Positions 35,191 through 43,599 are shown, numbered from the stretch's first letter. The stretch is DNA of 64,000 bases from CALMAK01 sp964392265 (GCA_964392265.1 CAYMOS010000003.1:62001-126000), one strand, 5' to 3'. Notes: generated from the letters alone by a model not told the origin. Numbers and translations: made by a program.

Positions 35191-35873
35191 ATCTCAGACA
35201 CACGCATTAGTAAAAGAGTAAATATCATCACCGCTGCGATAAATAAAATACCATAATGTTTCCTCACAAATTTGTGAATAAACGGATAAATGGCTTTGGT
35301 AATCTCATAAGCAACAAAGTAGCGAGCGATGCGCGCGATAACCGCAAGGACGATAAAGAGTGGAATGAAGAAATGAAAATCAAGCGCGAGATGATTGAAC
35401 ACTTTGAATGGCACACCGGAAAATGGTTGGAAGAATATACCCCAAATCCCCCAGTCACTAAACCATGTTCGTACTTGATTGATCATACCAATATGAATAA
35501 ATGGTAATTGAACTAGAAAGCTCACGGGTGCATGCCATACAATACCAATCACTGTCCCAATCACTGTGCCGATAATGTCAAATTTAAGAAGATCAAATTT
35601 GTGTCGTACTTTCATAAATATGATAAGAAAAAGCAGAAACTCGGGGAGGACAAACCAGATAAACGCCTCGACTGCCGCCCAAACAGTGATGAGAACGTTT
35701 GACTCTGGGCTCATAAAGAACTGTTCGGCAAACTGATTGACATGCGGTCGCTTATTGGCTATCTCTTTTCGGTGACGCCACCAAAAGATGCCAACAAAAG
35801 GGAGAAAGAATAGAATAATCGCCCCAAAGACTAAGAAAAAGTTAGAGATTAGCGCACTGACATAGTCAACCAT
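35181..35873 (-). CDS. Polytopic membrane protein, VTT/DedA-like
   Basis: A 230-residue protein with six hydrophobic segments. The stretch FFQPFSGVPFKVFNHLALDFHFF followed by RIARYFVAYEI resembles the re-entrant loop and conserved arginine region of VTT (SNARE-associated, DedA/YqaA) lipid scramblase-like proteins. Family placement is moderate. Its start overlaps the UbiA gene end by 25 bases and its stop overlaps the convergent glgB by ten. Confidence 0.65.
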   Translation of the reverse strand: MVDYVSALISNFFLVFGAIILFFLPFVGIFWWRHRKEIANKRPHVNQFAEQFFMSPESNVLITVWAAVEAFIWFVLPEFLLFLIIFMKVRHKFDLLKFDIIGTVIGTVIGIVWHAPVSFLVQLPFIHIGMINQVRTWFSDWGIWGIFFQPFSGVPFKVFNHLALDFHFFIPLFIVLAVIARIARYFVAYEITKAIYPFIHKFVRKHYGILFIAAVMIFTLLLMRVSEIYS

Positions 35874-36721
35874 ACGATAATATATCCATAAAATACTGAT
35901 TCATAAGATAAAACACGATGAAACTGTTGATCAAGCCATTGATATGACCGTTCTGGACGCAGCAATAGGCGTTGGTAGAGTAACCACCCACTCATAGCAA
36001 TCCCGCCGACGAGCCAATATACTTGTCCGCCCTCCCCTCCAGCCCATAGCCACAGAAATAGGATAGTTGCCGTATTGCCTCCTAATAATAATGCGATACT
36101 AAGACGCCACACCATGGTTCTTCCATACACTAATAGAAACGTCTTTTTATGGTGTAATGCGTCGCCATGAGCATCTTTGTAATCCTTGAGGATAGATAGC
36201 GACATGCGGCTCATTGCAAAACTACAACCGATGGCTGCTTCTATGATTGTTATATTTCCGTCAAGTGATGCCCCAATACAAAAAGGGATAAAGCCGTAAC
36301 AGACACCCAGAATAACAACCGACCAGATAGGTCGGCGCGATAACTGCAAGGGCTTTACGTTATACCCCCACGAAATGAACAACAGACACACAAAGAGTAT
36401 CGTCGTTAGTGCCGGAAGTAAGGCGACACTTACTACGAGTGCAACAAATGACATAATGATAACCAGTTGTCGTAACTGACGAGGTCGCCAGGCAGTCGTG
36501 AGAAGAAGGTCACGCTGATTATCTTTGTCTATCTCCTTATCGGCGATATCATTACCAATCGTTGCAACAGCGTGTACAAGGAATAATATTCCCATTGCAA
36601 CCATAATCACCCCAACGTGGGTAATACTGGCGATCACGCTGCCCATGTAGAGAAGAAGTAGCGGCAAAAGGCTATTGTAAGGACGTGCAAGCGCCAGAAG
36701 CGTCGTTAACTGTCGGGTCAT
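35849..36721 (-). CDS. UbiA-family prenyltransferase
   Basis: About 290 residues with eight to nine membrane helices. Both Asp-rich motifs are present: NDIADKEIDKDN near residue 60 (NDxxDxxxD) and KDYKDAHGD near 185. The enzyme transfers a polyprenyl group to an aromatic or phospho-sugar acceptor. With no quinone pathway in view, a decaprenyl-phosphoribose-type or other lipid carrier role is as likely as quinone synthesis. The ATG at 36721 follows the stop of the preceding gene by seven bases. Confidence 0.87.
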   Translation of the reverse strand: MTRQLTTLLALARPYNSLLPLLLLYMGSVIASITHVGVIMVAMGILFLVHAVATIGNDIADKEIDKDNQRDLLLTTAWRPRQLRQLVIIMSFVALVVSVALLPALTTILFVCLLFISWGYNVKPLQLSRRPIWSVVILGVCYGFIPFCIGASLDGNITIIEAAIGCSFAMSRMSLSILKDYKDAHGDALHHKKTFLLVYGRTMVWRLSIALLLGGNTATILFLWLWAGGEGGQVYWLVGGIAMSGWLLYQRLLLRPERSYQWLDQQFHRVLSYESVFYGYIIVWLTMSVR

Positions 36722-36728
36722 AGGCCGC

Positions 36729-37247
36729 CTAGGTGCCGGGATTTTGGCCGCTCGCAAGCATTATAAGCAAAAATATAATCAACAAGGCATACGGCATGAC
36801 GGGAATCAGGAGGAGTAAGAGTAATACAGTCAGAACAATTTTACCAGCACTCGTCTTCCTGCTTGGCGCAGCAAAAGTTGATGCATATGCCTCATTGGAA
36901 GGTGGCTTTACCAGTGACTTGATGGCGAGAATAATGAATATCAACAAGGCGATGACTAATGGCCCCGTGAATACCGTTGCTGTACCATACGACATCCCCA
37001 AAAATATTAATACGGCCGCCGCACCACCAATATACGTCCAAAGGTTCTTCTTCCCCTCATTCATATATACTGGTGCTGCAGTTGTATGAGAGCCGACTGG
37101 TCGGGGTTGTGCAGCCTCATGTTGTAGACGCTGATATTCCTCTTGACTGAGCCAAACGCCACTAGTTTGCGGTTGAGGTGTCGACACTGGCGGCTCTTCC
37201 GAAGTAGCCGCTGGCTGAAACTGTGGAACGGACGAGTTATTTTCCAT
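36729..37247 (-). CDS. Hypothetical membrane protein with Pro/Gln-rich N-terminus
   Basis: A 172-residue protein. Residues 1-60 are disordered and rich in Pro, Gln, Ser and Thr (VPQFQPAATSEEPPVSTP), followed by a short VWLSQEEYQRLQHEAA helix and three to four membrane helices. The C-terminus is very hydrophobic. GGAGG before the ATG at 37247 sets the start, inside the end of the upstream gene (11-base overlap). Function unknown. Confidence 0.75.
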   Translation of the reverse strand: MENNSSVPQFQPAATSEEPPVSTPQPQTSGVWLSQEEYQRLQHEAAQPRPVGSHTTAAPVYMNEGKKNLWTYIGGAAAVLIFLGMSYGTATVFTGPLVIALLIFIILAIKSLVKPPSNEAYASTFAAPSRKTSAGKIVLTVLLLLLLIPVMPYALLIIFLLIMLASGQNPGT

Positions 37248-37938
37248 GCCTTCCTCCTTTTCGGTGGTGATTTCGTTTTTGATCTGCGATGACAAGTGAG
37301 TAGCGGTTAATCAAGAGTGGTATAAATGACAAGATAAGGAACGAAAATGCCAAAGCGGCAAAGCTGGCGATAATCATGACCTCTTGCCTGGCACCAATAA
37401 AGACAGCAGCACAGACCAGTGAGATAATAAACGCCAAAGCAATCACACCGCCAAATTGAACCAATCCTTTAGACTGAACGGCAAGCTGGGTAATACGTGT
37501 CCCGAGAGGCACCCAGATAAATGCAAGGAGAGCCAAAAGCATAATGCGCGGTTCACCCTCGAGGTTGAAATGAAGGATGCCGTTCTGTACGGTCGCAGCA
37601 GGTTCGAAGATAAAGGCACGGGCACCGATGAGGGCAGATCCGGCTAGTGACATCACAATCACCGATAAAAGAGAAAAACGGGAGAACTGTGCTTCTAGTA
37701 AGAATCCCGTACCAATGAGCAATAGTACGTCACCTATAAAAACAATCATTGCCGTTGATTCGGCATCATCAAGCAGCGGCGCCATACCCCAGACGAGTAA
37801 TGCAACACCCAGCAACATGAAGGCTACTGTAAAATATGTTCGCTGACGAAATGCTAGTTCAGCAAAGGATCGATAAAATGAAACCGCAAACCAGCCAATG
37901 ATAATTGCTGCAATGAGAAATCCGATAAATCCTAACAC
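37237..37938 (-). CDS. Hypothetical seven-helix membrane protein
   Basis: A 233-residue protein with about seven membrane helices and a basic C-terminal tail (KRNHHRKGGRHGK). The start is GTG at 37938 behind AGGAGGTG. It overlaps the next gene and is divergent from plsY. I do not recognise the family; the layout is that of small 7TM sensor-like or permease-like proteins. Confidence 0.75.
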   Translation of the reverse strand: MLGFIGFLIAAIIIGWFAVSFYRSFAELAFRQRTYFTVAFMLLGVALLVWGMAPLLDDAESTAMIVFIGDVLLLIGTGFLLEAQFSRFSLLSVIVMSLAGSALIGARAFIFEPAATVQNGILHFNLEGEPRIMLLALLAFIWVPLGTRITQLAVQSKGLVQFGGVIALAFIISLVCAAVFIGARQEVMIIASFAALAFSFLILSFIPLLINRYSLVIADQKRNHHRKGGRHGK

Positions 37939-37974
37939 ACCACCTCCTTTTACCTACGTTATACTATACTATAT

Positions 37975-38541
37975 ATGATGCTTGCGGTATTATCTATGGG
38001 AATTTTTAGCTACCTTTGTGGCTCGTTACCTACGGGCAAGCTCGTCGCTCGTCGTTATGGAATTGACATCCAGAGGCGAGGCAGCGGTAATATCGGATTT
38101 GCAAATGTGCTCAGGGTTATCGGATGGCGTGCGGCCATCCCTACCCTAGTCGTTGATATCGCAAAGGGTTTCTTACCGACCTATATGGCGACGGTTTATT
38201 TCGGTGCCTCGACAGGATTTATCATAGGGATTTGTGCCATCATGGGTCATATTTTTCCTATCTGGCTACGGTTTAAAGGTGGCAAGGGTATTGCGACGGG
38301 GCTTGGGGTGCTGCTCGGTACCACCCCACTGGTAGGAGCTATAGGATTCGGGGTGTATATCATTTTTGTGCTCCTCTTTCGCCGATCGAGCTACGCCTCA
38401 TTTGCCGCTGGGATTGCGGTGGTAATAAGTGGCATGATTACCTCTCCTACGTACGCGTGGGCGTATATACTATTGATCTGTATTGCCACGATAACACTCC
38501 GCAAGAATCTATTTGGAACGGTACAGAACTATGACACCTGA
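37975..38541 (+). CDS. plsY: Glycerol-3-phosphate acyltransferase PlsY
   Basis: First step of phospholipid synthesis from acyl-phosphate; 188 residues, five membrane helices. The three PlsY motifs are visible: GSLPTGKLVAR, GSGNIGFANVLR (Ala where Thr is usual) and GHIFPIWLRFKGGKGIATGLG. Two overlapping TATACT boxes (37960-37970) lie four to nine bases before the ATG, so it is leaderless. The next gene, cdsA, overlaps by 11 bases, giving an acyltransferase-cytidylyltransferase operon. Confidence 0.93.
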   Translation: MMLAVLSMGIFSYLCGSLPTGKLVARRYGIDIQRRGSGNIGFANVLRVIGWRAAIPTLVVDIAKGFLPTYMATVYFGASTGFIIGICAIMGHIFPIWLRFKGGKGIATGLGVLLGTTPLVGAIGFGVYIIFVLLFRRSSYASFAAGIAVVISGMITSPTYAWAYILLICIATITLRKNLFGTVQNYDT

Positions 38542-39268
38542 ACTGTTGTTTCATTTGGGTCTTCTGGTTGTGGGGGCACTTTTACTGGGATCAGTGGCTT
38601 GTCTACCACTGTACCGATGGAATGTCGCACGCTTCATAAGGTCATCATTATTCATAAAGATTATCTGGTGGCTACCAATCTTTCTCTTCCTTATTGGCAT
38701 ACTCTATAGTGGCTTGTTAGGTGCCGTTATCGTCACCATCTTTCTGCTGGGACTCGCCATCCGTGAACTGAACGTAAATCATGGCTGGAGTCGTCCAGTA
38801 ACCAGATGGTATTTTATTATCTTTGTCCTCTGTTTGTTGCATCTCGGTGTCTGGTTTCTCATGCTTCCGCAGGAGCAAGCAGTCACTTCCCTCATTGCAG
38901 TGGCGATCATATCAGTATTTTCCGATGTCGTTGCCTTCTTTATGGGAAACTACACAGGCAAGCACCCACTGCCTCAATGGCTGAACAGCCGCAAAAGCTG
39001 GGAGGGTGTTATAGGACAATTCATAGGTGCTGTTCTTGGGGGCTTCGTTGTTAGTTGGTACTTGGCGATTCCAGTGACTCCACTACTGGCGGCGGCAGTG
39101 GGCACGGCAAGTGCAATTGGTGATCTTATGAATAGTGCGGCCAAACGGTCACTCTCTATCAAGGATTGGGGCACGACGATTCCAGGCCACGGCGGGGTGA
39201 TGGACAGACTCTCGAGTCTTTCTTTGGCGGTTGCGGTAAGTTGCTGGATACTACTAGCATCAACCTAA
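38531..39268 (+). CDS. cdsA: Phosphatidate cytidylyltransferase (native copy)
   Basis: About 245 residues with seven membrane helices. The CDS signature is clear at the end: NSAAKRSLSIKDWGTTIPGHGGVMDRLSSL. DVVAFFMGNYTGKHPL and SRKSWEGVIGQF match the conserved middle. It makes CDP-diacylglycerol downstream of PlsY. The ATG at 38531 is preferred over 38513 because it lies in the PlsY stop overlap. Its stop overlaps the convergent SDR gene by four bases. It is distinct from the GC-rich copy at 24771. Confidence 0.9.
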   Translation: MTPELLFHLGLLVVGALLLGSVACLPLYRWNVARFIRSSLFIKIIWWLPIFLFLIGILYSGLLGAVIVTIFLLGLAIRELNVNHGWSRPVTRWYFIIFVLCLLHLGVWFLMLPQEQAVTSLIAVAIISVFSDVVAFFMGNYTGKHPLPQWLNSRKSWEGVIGQFIGAVLGGFVVSWYLAIPVTPLLAAAVGTASAIGDLMNSAAKRSLSIKDWGTTIPGHGGVMDRLSSLSLAVAVSCWILLAST

Positions 39269-40152
39269 GCCCCAAGATGAGGGTACTGGCCATAGGGGAT
39301 CAAGACAACCTCGCGGACATTACAGCGAGCATCAATAACATATCTAACGGCGTCACCGATCTGGTCGGCCGTGAACACTGGTTTATCTTCCGGGGCATAG
39401 TCATAGCCAATAGCCTTGGAGTGCTCCAGCGAAATATCGAATGTGGCGTCGTTATCGTAGTAGCCACCGTCGGTACTTCCGGCCATTATTTCGGTGATAA
39501 ATATCTTCTCGCGCGTCACTTCTAGCGCAAGGGTGCGCATTAGGCTATGATTGGCAGCTTTTTGAATATTATCAAGGCTCAATTTTGCTAGCGGACGCAC
39601 TGCCGCCACTGCGCTAAGAGATATTACTTTCGATACTTCTTGATCAGTGAATATTTCTTGATGACGCATTTCTTGTAAGAGATTCAACAGTGTTGCGCAG
39701 TTCGCAAGGACGAGGTCACTCACGGCTTCTCCGGGTGCTTCCCAGATACTATGGCGGAGGCTTCCTTTTGGTAGTGCCACTTGCACTTCAGACGCCGACC
39801 CATAATGCACCAGGTGAACAGGTAGTCCTGTCGCCTTCTTTAGCTGTCGAATGGCTGAGACGAATTCTTTGACATCCTGCTTGTCTAAGAGATTCACTGC
39901 GTAATAGCCGTGAGTATCGGCAATCCCAAGCGCCTGCAGTCGCTCTGCATCTGCCGGATTCCCACCTTGCGCAATGATTTCGTATTCATCGTGGAGTTTT
40001 AAGACACTGCCAGCTGCGGCATTCATTTTATAGATACCATCTGGTAGCTCAAAGTAACGCACGTCTTTGTGATGATCAAATCGCCGACGAGCCTTGGTAA
40101 ACTTCACCCCGGCAATGACCACGATCGCCTTTTTCGTGGAATGAGTTTTCAC
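39265..40152 (-). CDS. Degenerate short-chain dehydrogenase/reductase-like protein
   Basis: A 295-residue protein with SDR-like order: an N-terminal strand VVIAGVKFTKA where TGxxxGxG would be, a long insert to about residue 95, LVHYGSAS, a serine strand KVISLSAVAAVRP, and LDNIQKAANHSLMRTLALEV aligned with the SDR YxxxK helix. The catalytic Tyr is replaced (Asp at that position) and the dinucleotide glycine motif is not canonical. It is probably not a normal oxidoreductase. The GTG start is directly after the stop of the CooC-like ATPase gene, so both are under the Fur-type operator. Confidence 0.7.
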   Translation of the reverse strand: MKTHSTKKAIVVIAGVKFTKARRRFDHHKDVRYFELPDGIYKMNAAAGSVLKLHDEYEIIAQGGNPADAERLQALGIADTHGYYAVNLLDKQDVKEFVSAIRQLKKATGLPVHLVHYGSASEVQVALPKGSLRHSIWEAPGEAVSDLVLANCATLLNLLQEMRHQEIFTDQEVSKVISLSAVAAVRPLAKLSLDNIQKAANHSLMRTLALEVTREKIFITEIMAGSTDGGYYDNDATFDISLEHSKAIGYDYAPEDKPVFTADQIGDAVRYVIDARCNVREVVLIPYGQYPHLGA

Positions 40153-41100
40153 CTAATCGTTACTCCTAAATGAGAACTCTGGATCGATATGTCCTAGAGT
40201 GTCGCCATATTTATCAATGGTGAATTGTTGTTTGGCAAAAACGCTGTGGAGATCGTGCAGCTTCTTTAGATGAATGTTGGGATGTAGGGCGCTTTGACGG
40301 GCCACGTCTGCGATTTGTTGCATCGCCTGGCGCTGCTCATCGGCGAGCTGTAAAACGCCACCTCTTTGGCGTTGCTTACGCAAATGGGAATCATACGCGA
40401 CAGAAACAATAGCCGATTGCCCTGTCTGCTGGGTGATATACGCGACGTCATCTTCGTCCTCAACCTTGTTGGCGATGATTTTTACTCGATCACCGATACC
40501 GGCTTTTTGGGCGAGTTTGCTGAACTGACTGTAGACGGCTAGTGATTCGACGGTTGGTTCGACGACAATGAATATGAGGTCGAACATTGCATGAAGTGGC
40601 CCCGAGAATGCATCAGTACCCGCCACCATATCAACGATGACCCATTCATCTTTTTGGTTAATGTCACTATGAGATAGAAGATTCTCTAATATCGAGAGGC
40701 TGGTATGGTAACAACTCATGCCGATGCCATCATCCTGGTAAGTACCAACATGAAAAAAATACCCATTATCGGCAAACTGGGTGCCATAATCGCGAACAAT
40801 TTGATCATCAGATGTAATAGTAACGAGTCGCGATCCCCTTCCCGGCGGCGTCGTTTTAATCATTCGTTTTGTTGTACGTATTCGGGTATTGGTACCCGTA
40901 AGGTATGTTCTGATCTCGCTCGCGTGCTTGTCGAGCGCCCTTTTGCTGTCAAATTCGGCACCAATCATCGAAGCAAAGTGCTGATTAATATCGGCATCAA
41001 CAGCCAGAATATGTTGGTGTGTACTAGTGAGATGTTGAACAAATAACCCCGATATGGTGCTCTTGCCACTTCCACCTTTTCCTACAAATGCAATCTTCAT
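40153..41100 (-). CDS. CooC/ParA-like P-loop ATPase
   Basis: A 315-residue SIMIBI ATPase. The deviant Walker A is KGGSGKSTISGLF at the N-terminus (start MKIAFVGKGG at 41100). ILAVDADINQHFASMIG is the A' region and DEWVIVDMVAGTDAFSGPL the Walker B region. The length and the Asp-Ala-Asp-x-Asn motif resemble CooC, the metal-centre maturation ATPases, more than plasmid ParA. Divergence from a Fur-family regulator supports a metal link. Its partner is the SDR-like protein. Substrate is not known. Confidence 0.8.
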   Translation of the reverse strand: MKIAFVGKGGSGKSTISGLFVQHLTSTHQHILAVDADINQHFASMIGAEFDSKRALDKHASEIRTYLTGTNTRIRTTKRMIKTTPPGRGSRLVTITSDDQIVRDYGTQFADNGYFFHVGTYQDDGIGMSCYHTSLSILENLLSHSDINQKDEWVIVDMVAGTDAFSGPLHAMFDLIFIVVEPTVESLAVYSQFSKLAQKAGIGDRVKIIANKVEDEDDVAYITQQTGQSAIVSVAYDSHLRKQRQRGGVLQLADEQRQAMQQIADVARQSALHPNIHLKKLHDLHSVFAKQQFTIDKYGDTLGHIDPEFSFRSND

Positions 41101-41129
41101 GCCATGTATTATTGTCGAGGTGCGGTATA

Positions 41130-41168
41130 AATTGCAAATCTGTTGCAATTTATAGTATAATTGCAACA
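41130..41168. promoter_or_regulatory. Fur-type operator with overlapping promoter
   Basis: Three half-sites: AATTGCAA (41130-41137), TTGCAATT within TGTTGCAATT (41141-41150) and AATTGCAACA (41159-41168). The last two are a perfect 10-bp inverted repeat around TATAGTAT. The regulator's -35 TTGCAA (41132-41137) and -10 TATAAT (41156-41161, 18-nt spacer) are inside the half-sites, so bound protein would block its own transcription and that of the divergent ATPase gene. Confidence 0.75.
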
Positions 41169-41170
41169 TT

Positions 41171-41611
41171 ATGAGTGCAGAGGAAGAGCGTTTTAAACAA
41201 ATCTTGCGCAGTAACCATACCAGCGTAACCAGTGCCCGCCTAGCAATCTTTCATACCCTTCTCGCGAGCCATAAACCTCTTAAAAATGGTGAGATTGCCG
41301 CACGGACCCCAGACATTAATCGAGCAAGTGTTTATCGTGTACTTGACCTGTTTGGTCGTCTTGGCATTACCACAACCCTGGTGCGCGGCTGGACACCATT
41401 CATCGAGCTGGCAGACCCTTTCAAGCCGCATCACCACCATCTATTATGTGATCTCTGCGGTAAAGCCATCGCCATCAGGTCTGATCAGATCGAAGCAACG
41501 ATTGACGAGATTGTTGCCAAGCAATCATTCTTGCCAACCTCGCACCATTTTGAAATCAATGGCATCTGCAAGGATTGCCAAGCCAACGAGACACCTACCA
41601 GTCCTCGGTAA
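41171..41611 (+). CDS. Fur-family metalloregulator
   Basis: A 146-residue transcriptional regulator. The N-terminal winged helix has SVTSARLAIFHTLLASHKPLKNGEIAARTPDINRASVYRVLDLFGRLG. The dimerisation domain has the His-rich HHHHLLCDLCGKAI and the second CxxC GICKDCQ for structural zinc. Fur, Zur and PerR subtypes cannot be separated by eye. It starts three bases after its own operator, so it is leaderless and autoregulated. Its stop overlaps the convergent membrane-protein gene by 17 bases. Confidence 0.92.
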   Translation: MSAEEERFKQILRSNHTSVTSARLAIFHTLLASHKPLKNGEIAARTPDINRASVYRVLDLFGRLGITTTLVRGWTPFIELADPFKPHHHHLLCDLCGKAIAIRSDQIEATIDEIVAKQSFLPTSHHFEINGICKDCQANETPTSPR

Positions 41612-42275
41612 TCGCCTCGCAATCGGCATATTCACTCAGGTACGCCTGATATTGAGCTTCGTCTACTTCTACGTCCTTGTACTTTGCTTCCAGTTCTTGA
41701 TGGCAGTTCGCATATTCCCGAAGTGTTTGGTATTCGAACTGGAGAGATTCAATCTCTGTGTTAATGGGGTAATTTGCATATATCAGAATAGTTAAAGATA
41801 GACCGACTATAGTGGCGATAATCGTCGCGCTAATGCGCTCTCTTGGTAGTTCATCCTCGTCATCATTTAACCGACGTTGCTCACACCAAATCAGGAGAGG
41901 CGAGAACAATACGGCCATGACAATACTCGAGGGTAGTTTTGTCGGTATCTGCCAGGCATCATTAAGGAGTGTAATATGATGGACCAACCACCAGCTCGCA
42001 AACAGCTGCGCCACGATAAATAGCCCATAACTACCGTATACGGTTATTGCCGCAGCTATAGCGGCGTCACTGATGGCCAAAGGGCTGACAAGAGCAAGTC
42101 CCATCCCACAGAGTATTGCCAACAAGAATATGCAGGTTGCCACCGACCAATGGTTCTTCCATTTGCTATCGTCAACTGACTCTGCATAACGTCTTGATAC
42201 CCATATATAGGCATATAGTCCAAACGTGACGATACCGAGCAATAATACCAGCCATCGCGACCTGTATTGTTGCAT
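41595..42275 (-). CDS. DUF4234-like membrane protein
   Basis: About 226 residues. The start RSRWLVLLLGIVTFGLYAYIWVSRRY resembles the DUF4234 pattern (LLxxxTxGIYxxYW). Four membrane helices follow, then a fifth near residue 170, and an acidic C-terminal coiled region (EFEYQTLREYANCHQELEAKYKD-like, with CHQE and DCEAITEDW). The ATG at 42275 is preferred; an open frame extends to 42305. Function unknown. Confidence 0.7.
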   Translation of the reverse strand: MQQYRSRWLVLLLGIVTFGLYAYIWVSRRYAESVDDSKWKNHWSVATCIFLLAILCGMGLALVSPLAISDAAIAAAITVYGSYGLFIVAQLFASWWLVHHITLLNDAWQIPTKLPSSIVMAVLFSPLLIWCEQRRLNDDEDELPRERISATIIATIVGLSLTILIYANYPINTEIESLQFEYQTLREYANCHQELEAKYKDVEVDEAQYQAYLSEYADCEAITEDW

Positions 42276-42329
42276 GTGACGGGAATACTTTACCACAAGA
42301 AACACCTCTTTTCTTTAGCAGGGCAAATG

Positions 42330-43181
42330 TTATGCGCCATAATGAGCCAACATTTCCCAGAACTTAGGCCAACTTTTGTTGACAGCCTCAGGGTGGGCAA
42401 AGGTGACCGTTTGGCCCTTACGCATGGCGACTGCTTGAACCACCCGATGGTCTGTCGATGTAACCACTTCTTGTGCTAATGCTTTTTCCATTTCTATGAT
42501 ACGGTCACTCTCATGTTGACGAAGGCTCGGCCATCGCGACTCTCCCTCCTCAGCTGCCATAAGGTCAAAGGCGCGCGCAAAACAATAGTCTTCAGCCTGT
42601 TCGGGTATAAAAACCATTTTGCCAGTTGCTCGCCAATCACTATACGCTGTCGCTTGATTAATGATTGTTTTATCCCGACGCGCCTCCCATACGTTATGCT
42701 GCTGTCGCGCTGACTGCCAATGATCGAGTGCCTCATACGTCAGTTTTAACTTGAAGGGTGCTGACTCAAGACGCGCTTCCTGATTACCCATGAGTACCGC
42801 AATACTTGCCCATTGAGAAGTGCCATTATCTAATTGCAGCAACTCCAGGATAGGGAGATTTACGATGGCAGGGTCATTGACTATTTGACGATCAGTGAGA
42901 GTTCCATGCTTTGTGAATGTTATAGGACGCCCTGTCTTCCAGACGGCGAACTGCAAGAACCGATACAACGTCCCGGACTCGCCCACATCAATCTCGTTGC
43001 CTTGACGCCACTGCTTAATGGCCCTATTGAGCGCCTGCAGATCAGTACCTAGCGACGCCTCATCCTCGTGATCGAGTAGCACGGTAATGTCGTCGTAGGC
43101 ATGCAACATATCCAAGATACCCATACGAATCATCCATGACTTGTCATACGGAATGTACTGAGCCAGAGTTTTACTGTGCAC
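42330..43181 (-). CDS. Shortened EPSP-synthase-like (enolpyruvyltransferase fold) protein
   Basis: A 283-residue protein with most landmarks of 3-phosphoshikimate 1-carboxyvinyltransferase in the right order: YIPYDKSWMIR (cf. PGDKSxxxR), DVGESGTLYRFLQFA (cf. DxGNSGTxxRFL), MVFIPEQAEDYCFARAF (cf. GDxSSAxYF), RQHESDRI (cf. KESDRI), STDHRVVQAVAM (cf. DHRMAMAxAV) and AVNKSWPKFWEML (cf. xxKSYPxFWExL). Normal EPSP synthase is about 430 residues, so about a third is missing. No other shikimate gene is present. The function may differ from aromatic synthesis. It overlaps the GNAT gene by 11 bases. Confidence 0.7.
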   Translation of the reverse strand: MHSKTLAQYIPYDKSWMIRMGILDMLHAYDDITVLLDHEDEASLGTDLQALNRAIKQWRQGNEIDVGESGTLYRFLQFAVWKTGRPITFTKHGTLTDRQIVNDPAIVNLPILELLQLDNGTSQWASIAVLMGNQEARLESAPFKLKLTYEALDHWQSARQQHNVWEARRDKTIINQATAYSDWRATGKMVFIPEQAEDYCFARAFDLMAAEEGESRWPSLRQHESDRIIEMEKALAQEVVTSTDHRVVQAVAMRKGQTVTFAHPEAVNKSWPKFWEMLAHYGA

Positions 43182-43599
43182 GGAAAAGACTCTCTCCTGT
43201 TACATTAAACCCAGCCCGCAGCATCCGTTCCTTGAAAGGATTCGTCTTGGCTAATTCGGCATAGACATACGAGACACCTACCTCATACGTTGCTTGATCT
43301 AACCTGCCCATAATCGCCTCACCGATTCCTTTTCGTTGATGTGATGGATGAACAACCAGGTCACACATCACTGCATGTCGTACGTTTCCGGCTAATACGG
43401 CCATGCCGACTAGCGCATCATTACTGTCACGAACGGTCAGCAAGACCAGAGCACTGTCGATGACTTGCCGCCATCTATCATCGCTATCGGGCGCCCATCC
43501 AACCATCTCTCGCAAATACATGATTTCATCTGGCTTGACGGTAGCTTTGTCTGCAAATACATAGCCTGGCGGGAGTTGGGTGCGAAAGAGTATGCTCAT
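43171..43599 (-). CDS. GNAT family N-acetyltransferase
   Basis: A 142-residue acetyl-CoA-dependent transferase. The core motif CDLVVHPSHQRKGIGEAIMGRLDQ is the acetyl-CoA pyrophosphate loop (V-x-P-x-x-Q-x-x-G-x-G). The early region DSALVLLTVRDSNDALVGMAVL is the beta-strand pair of the fold, and FKERMLRAGF the C-terminal motif. The substrate is unknown. It overlaps the EPSP-synthase-like gene by 11 bases, so they are co-expressed. Confidence 0.88.
   Translation of the reverse strand: MSILFRTQLPPGYVFADKATVKPDEIMYLREMVGWAPDSDDRWRQVIDSALVLLTVRDSNDALVGMAVLAGNVRHAVMCDLVVHPSHQRKGIGEAIMGRLDQATYEVGVSYVYAELAKTNPFKERMLRAGFNVTGESLFRAQ

Noticed and set aside
40153..41100. ParA/ParB chromosome-partition locus
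   Set aside because: No ParB partner or parS-like site; the ATPase looks closer to CooC and sits under a Fur-type operator.
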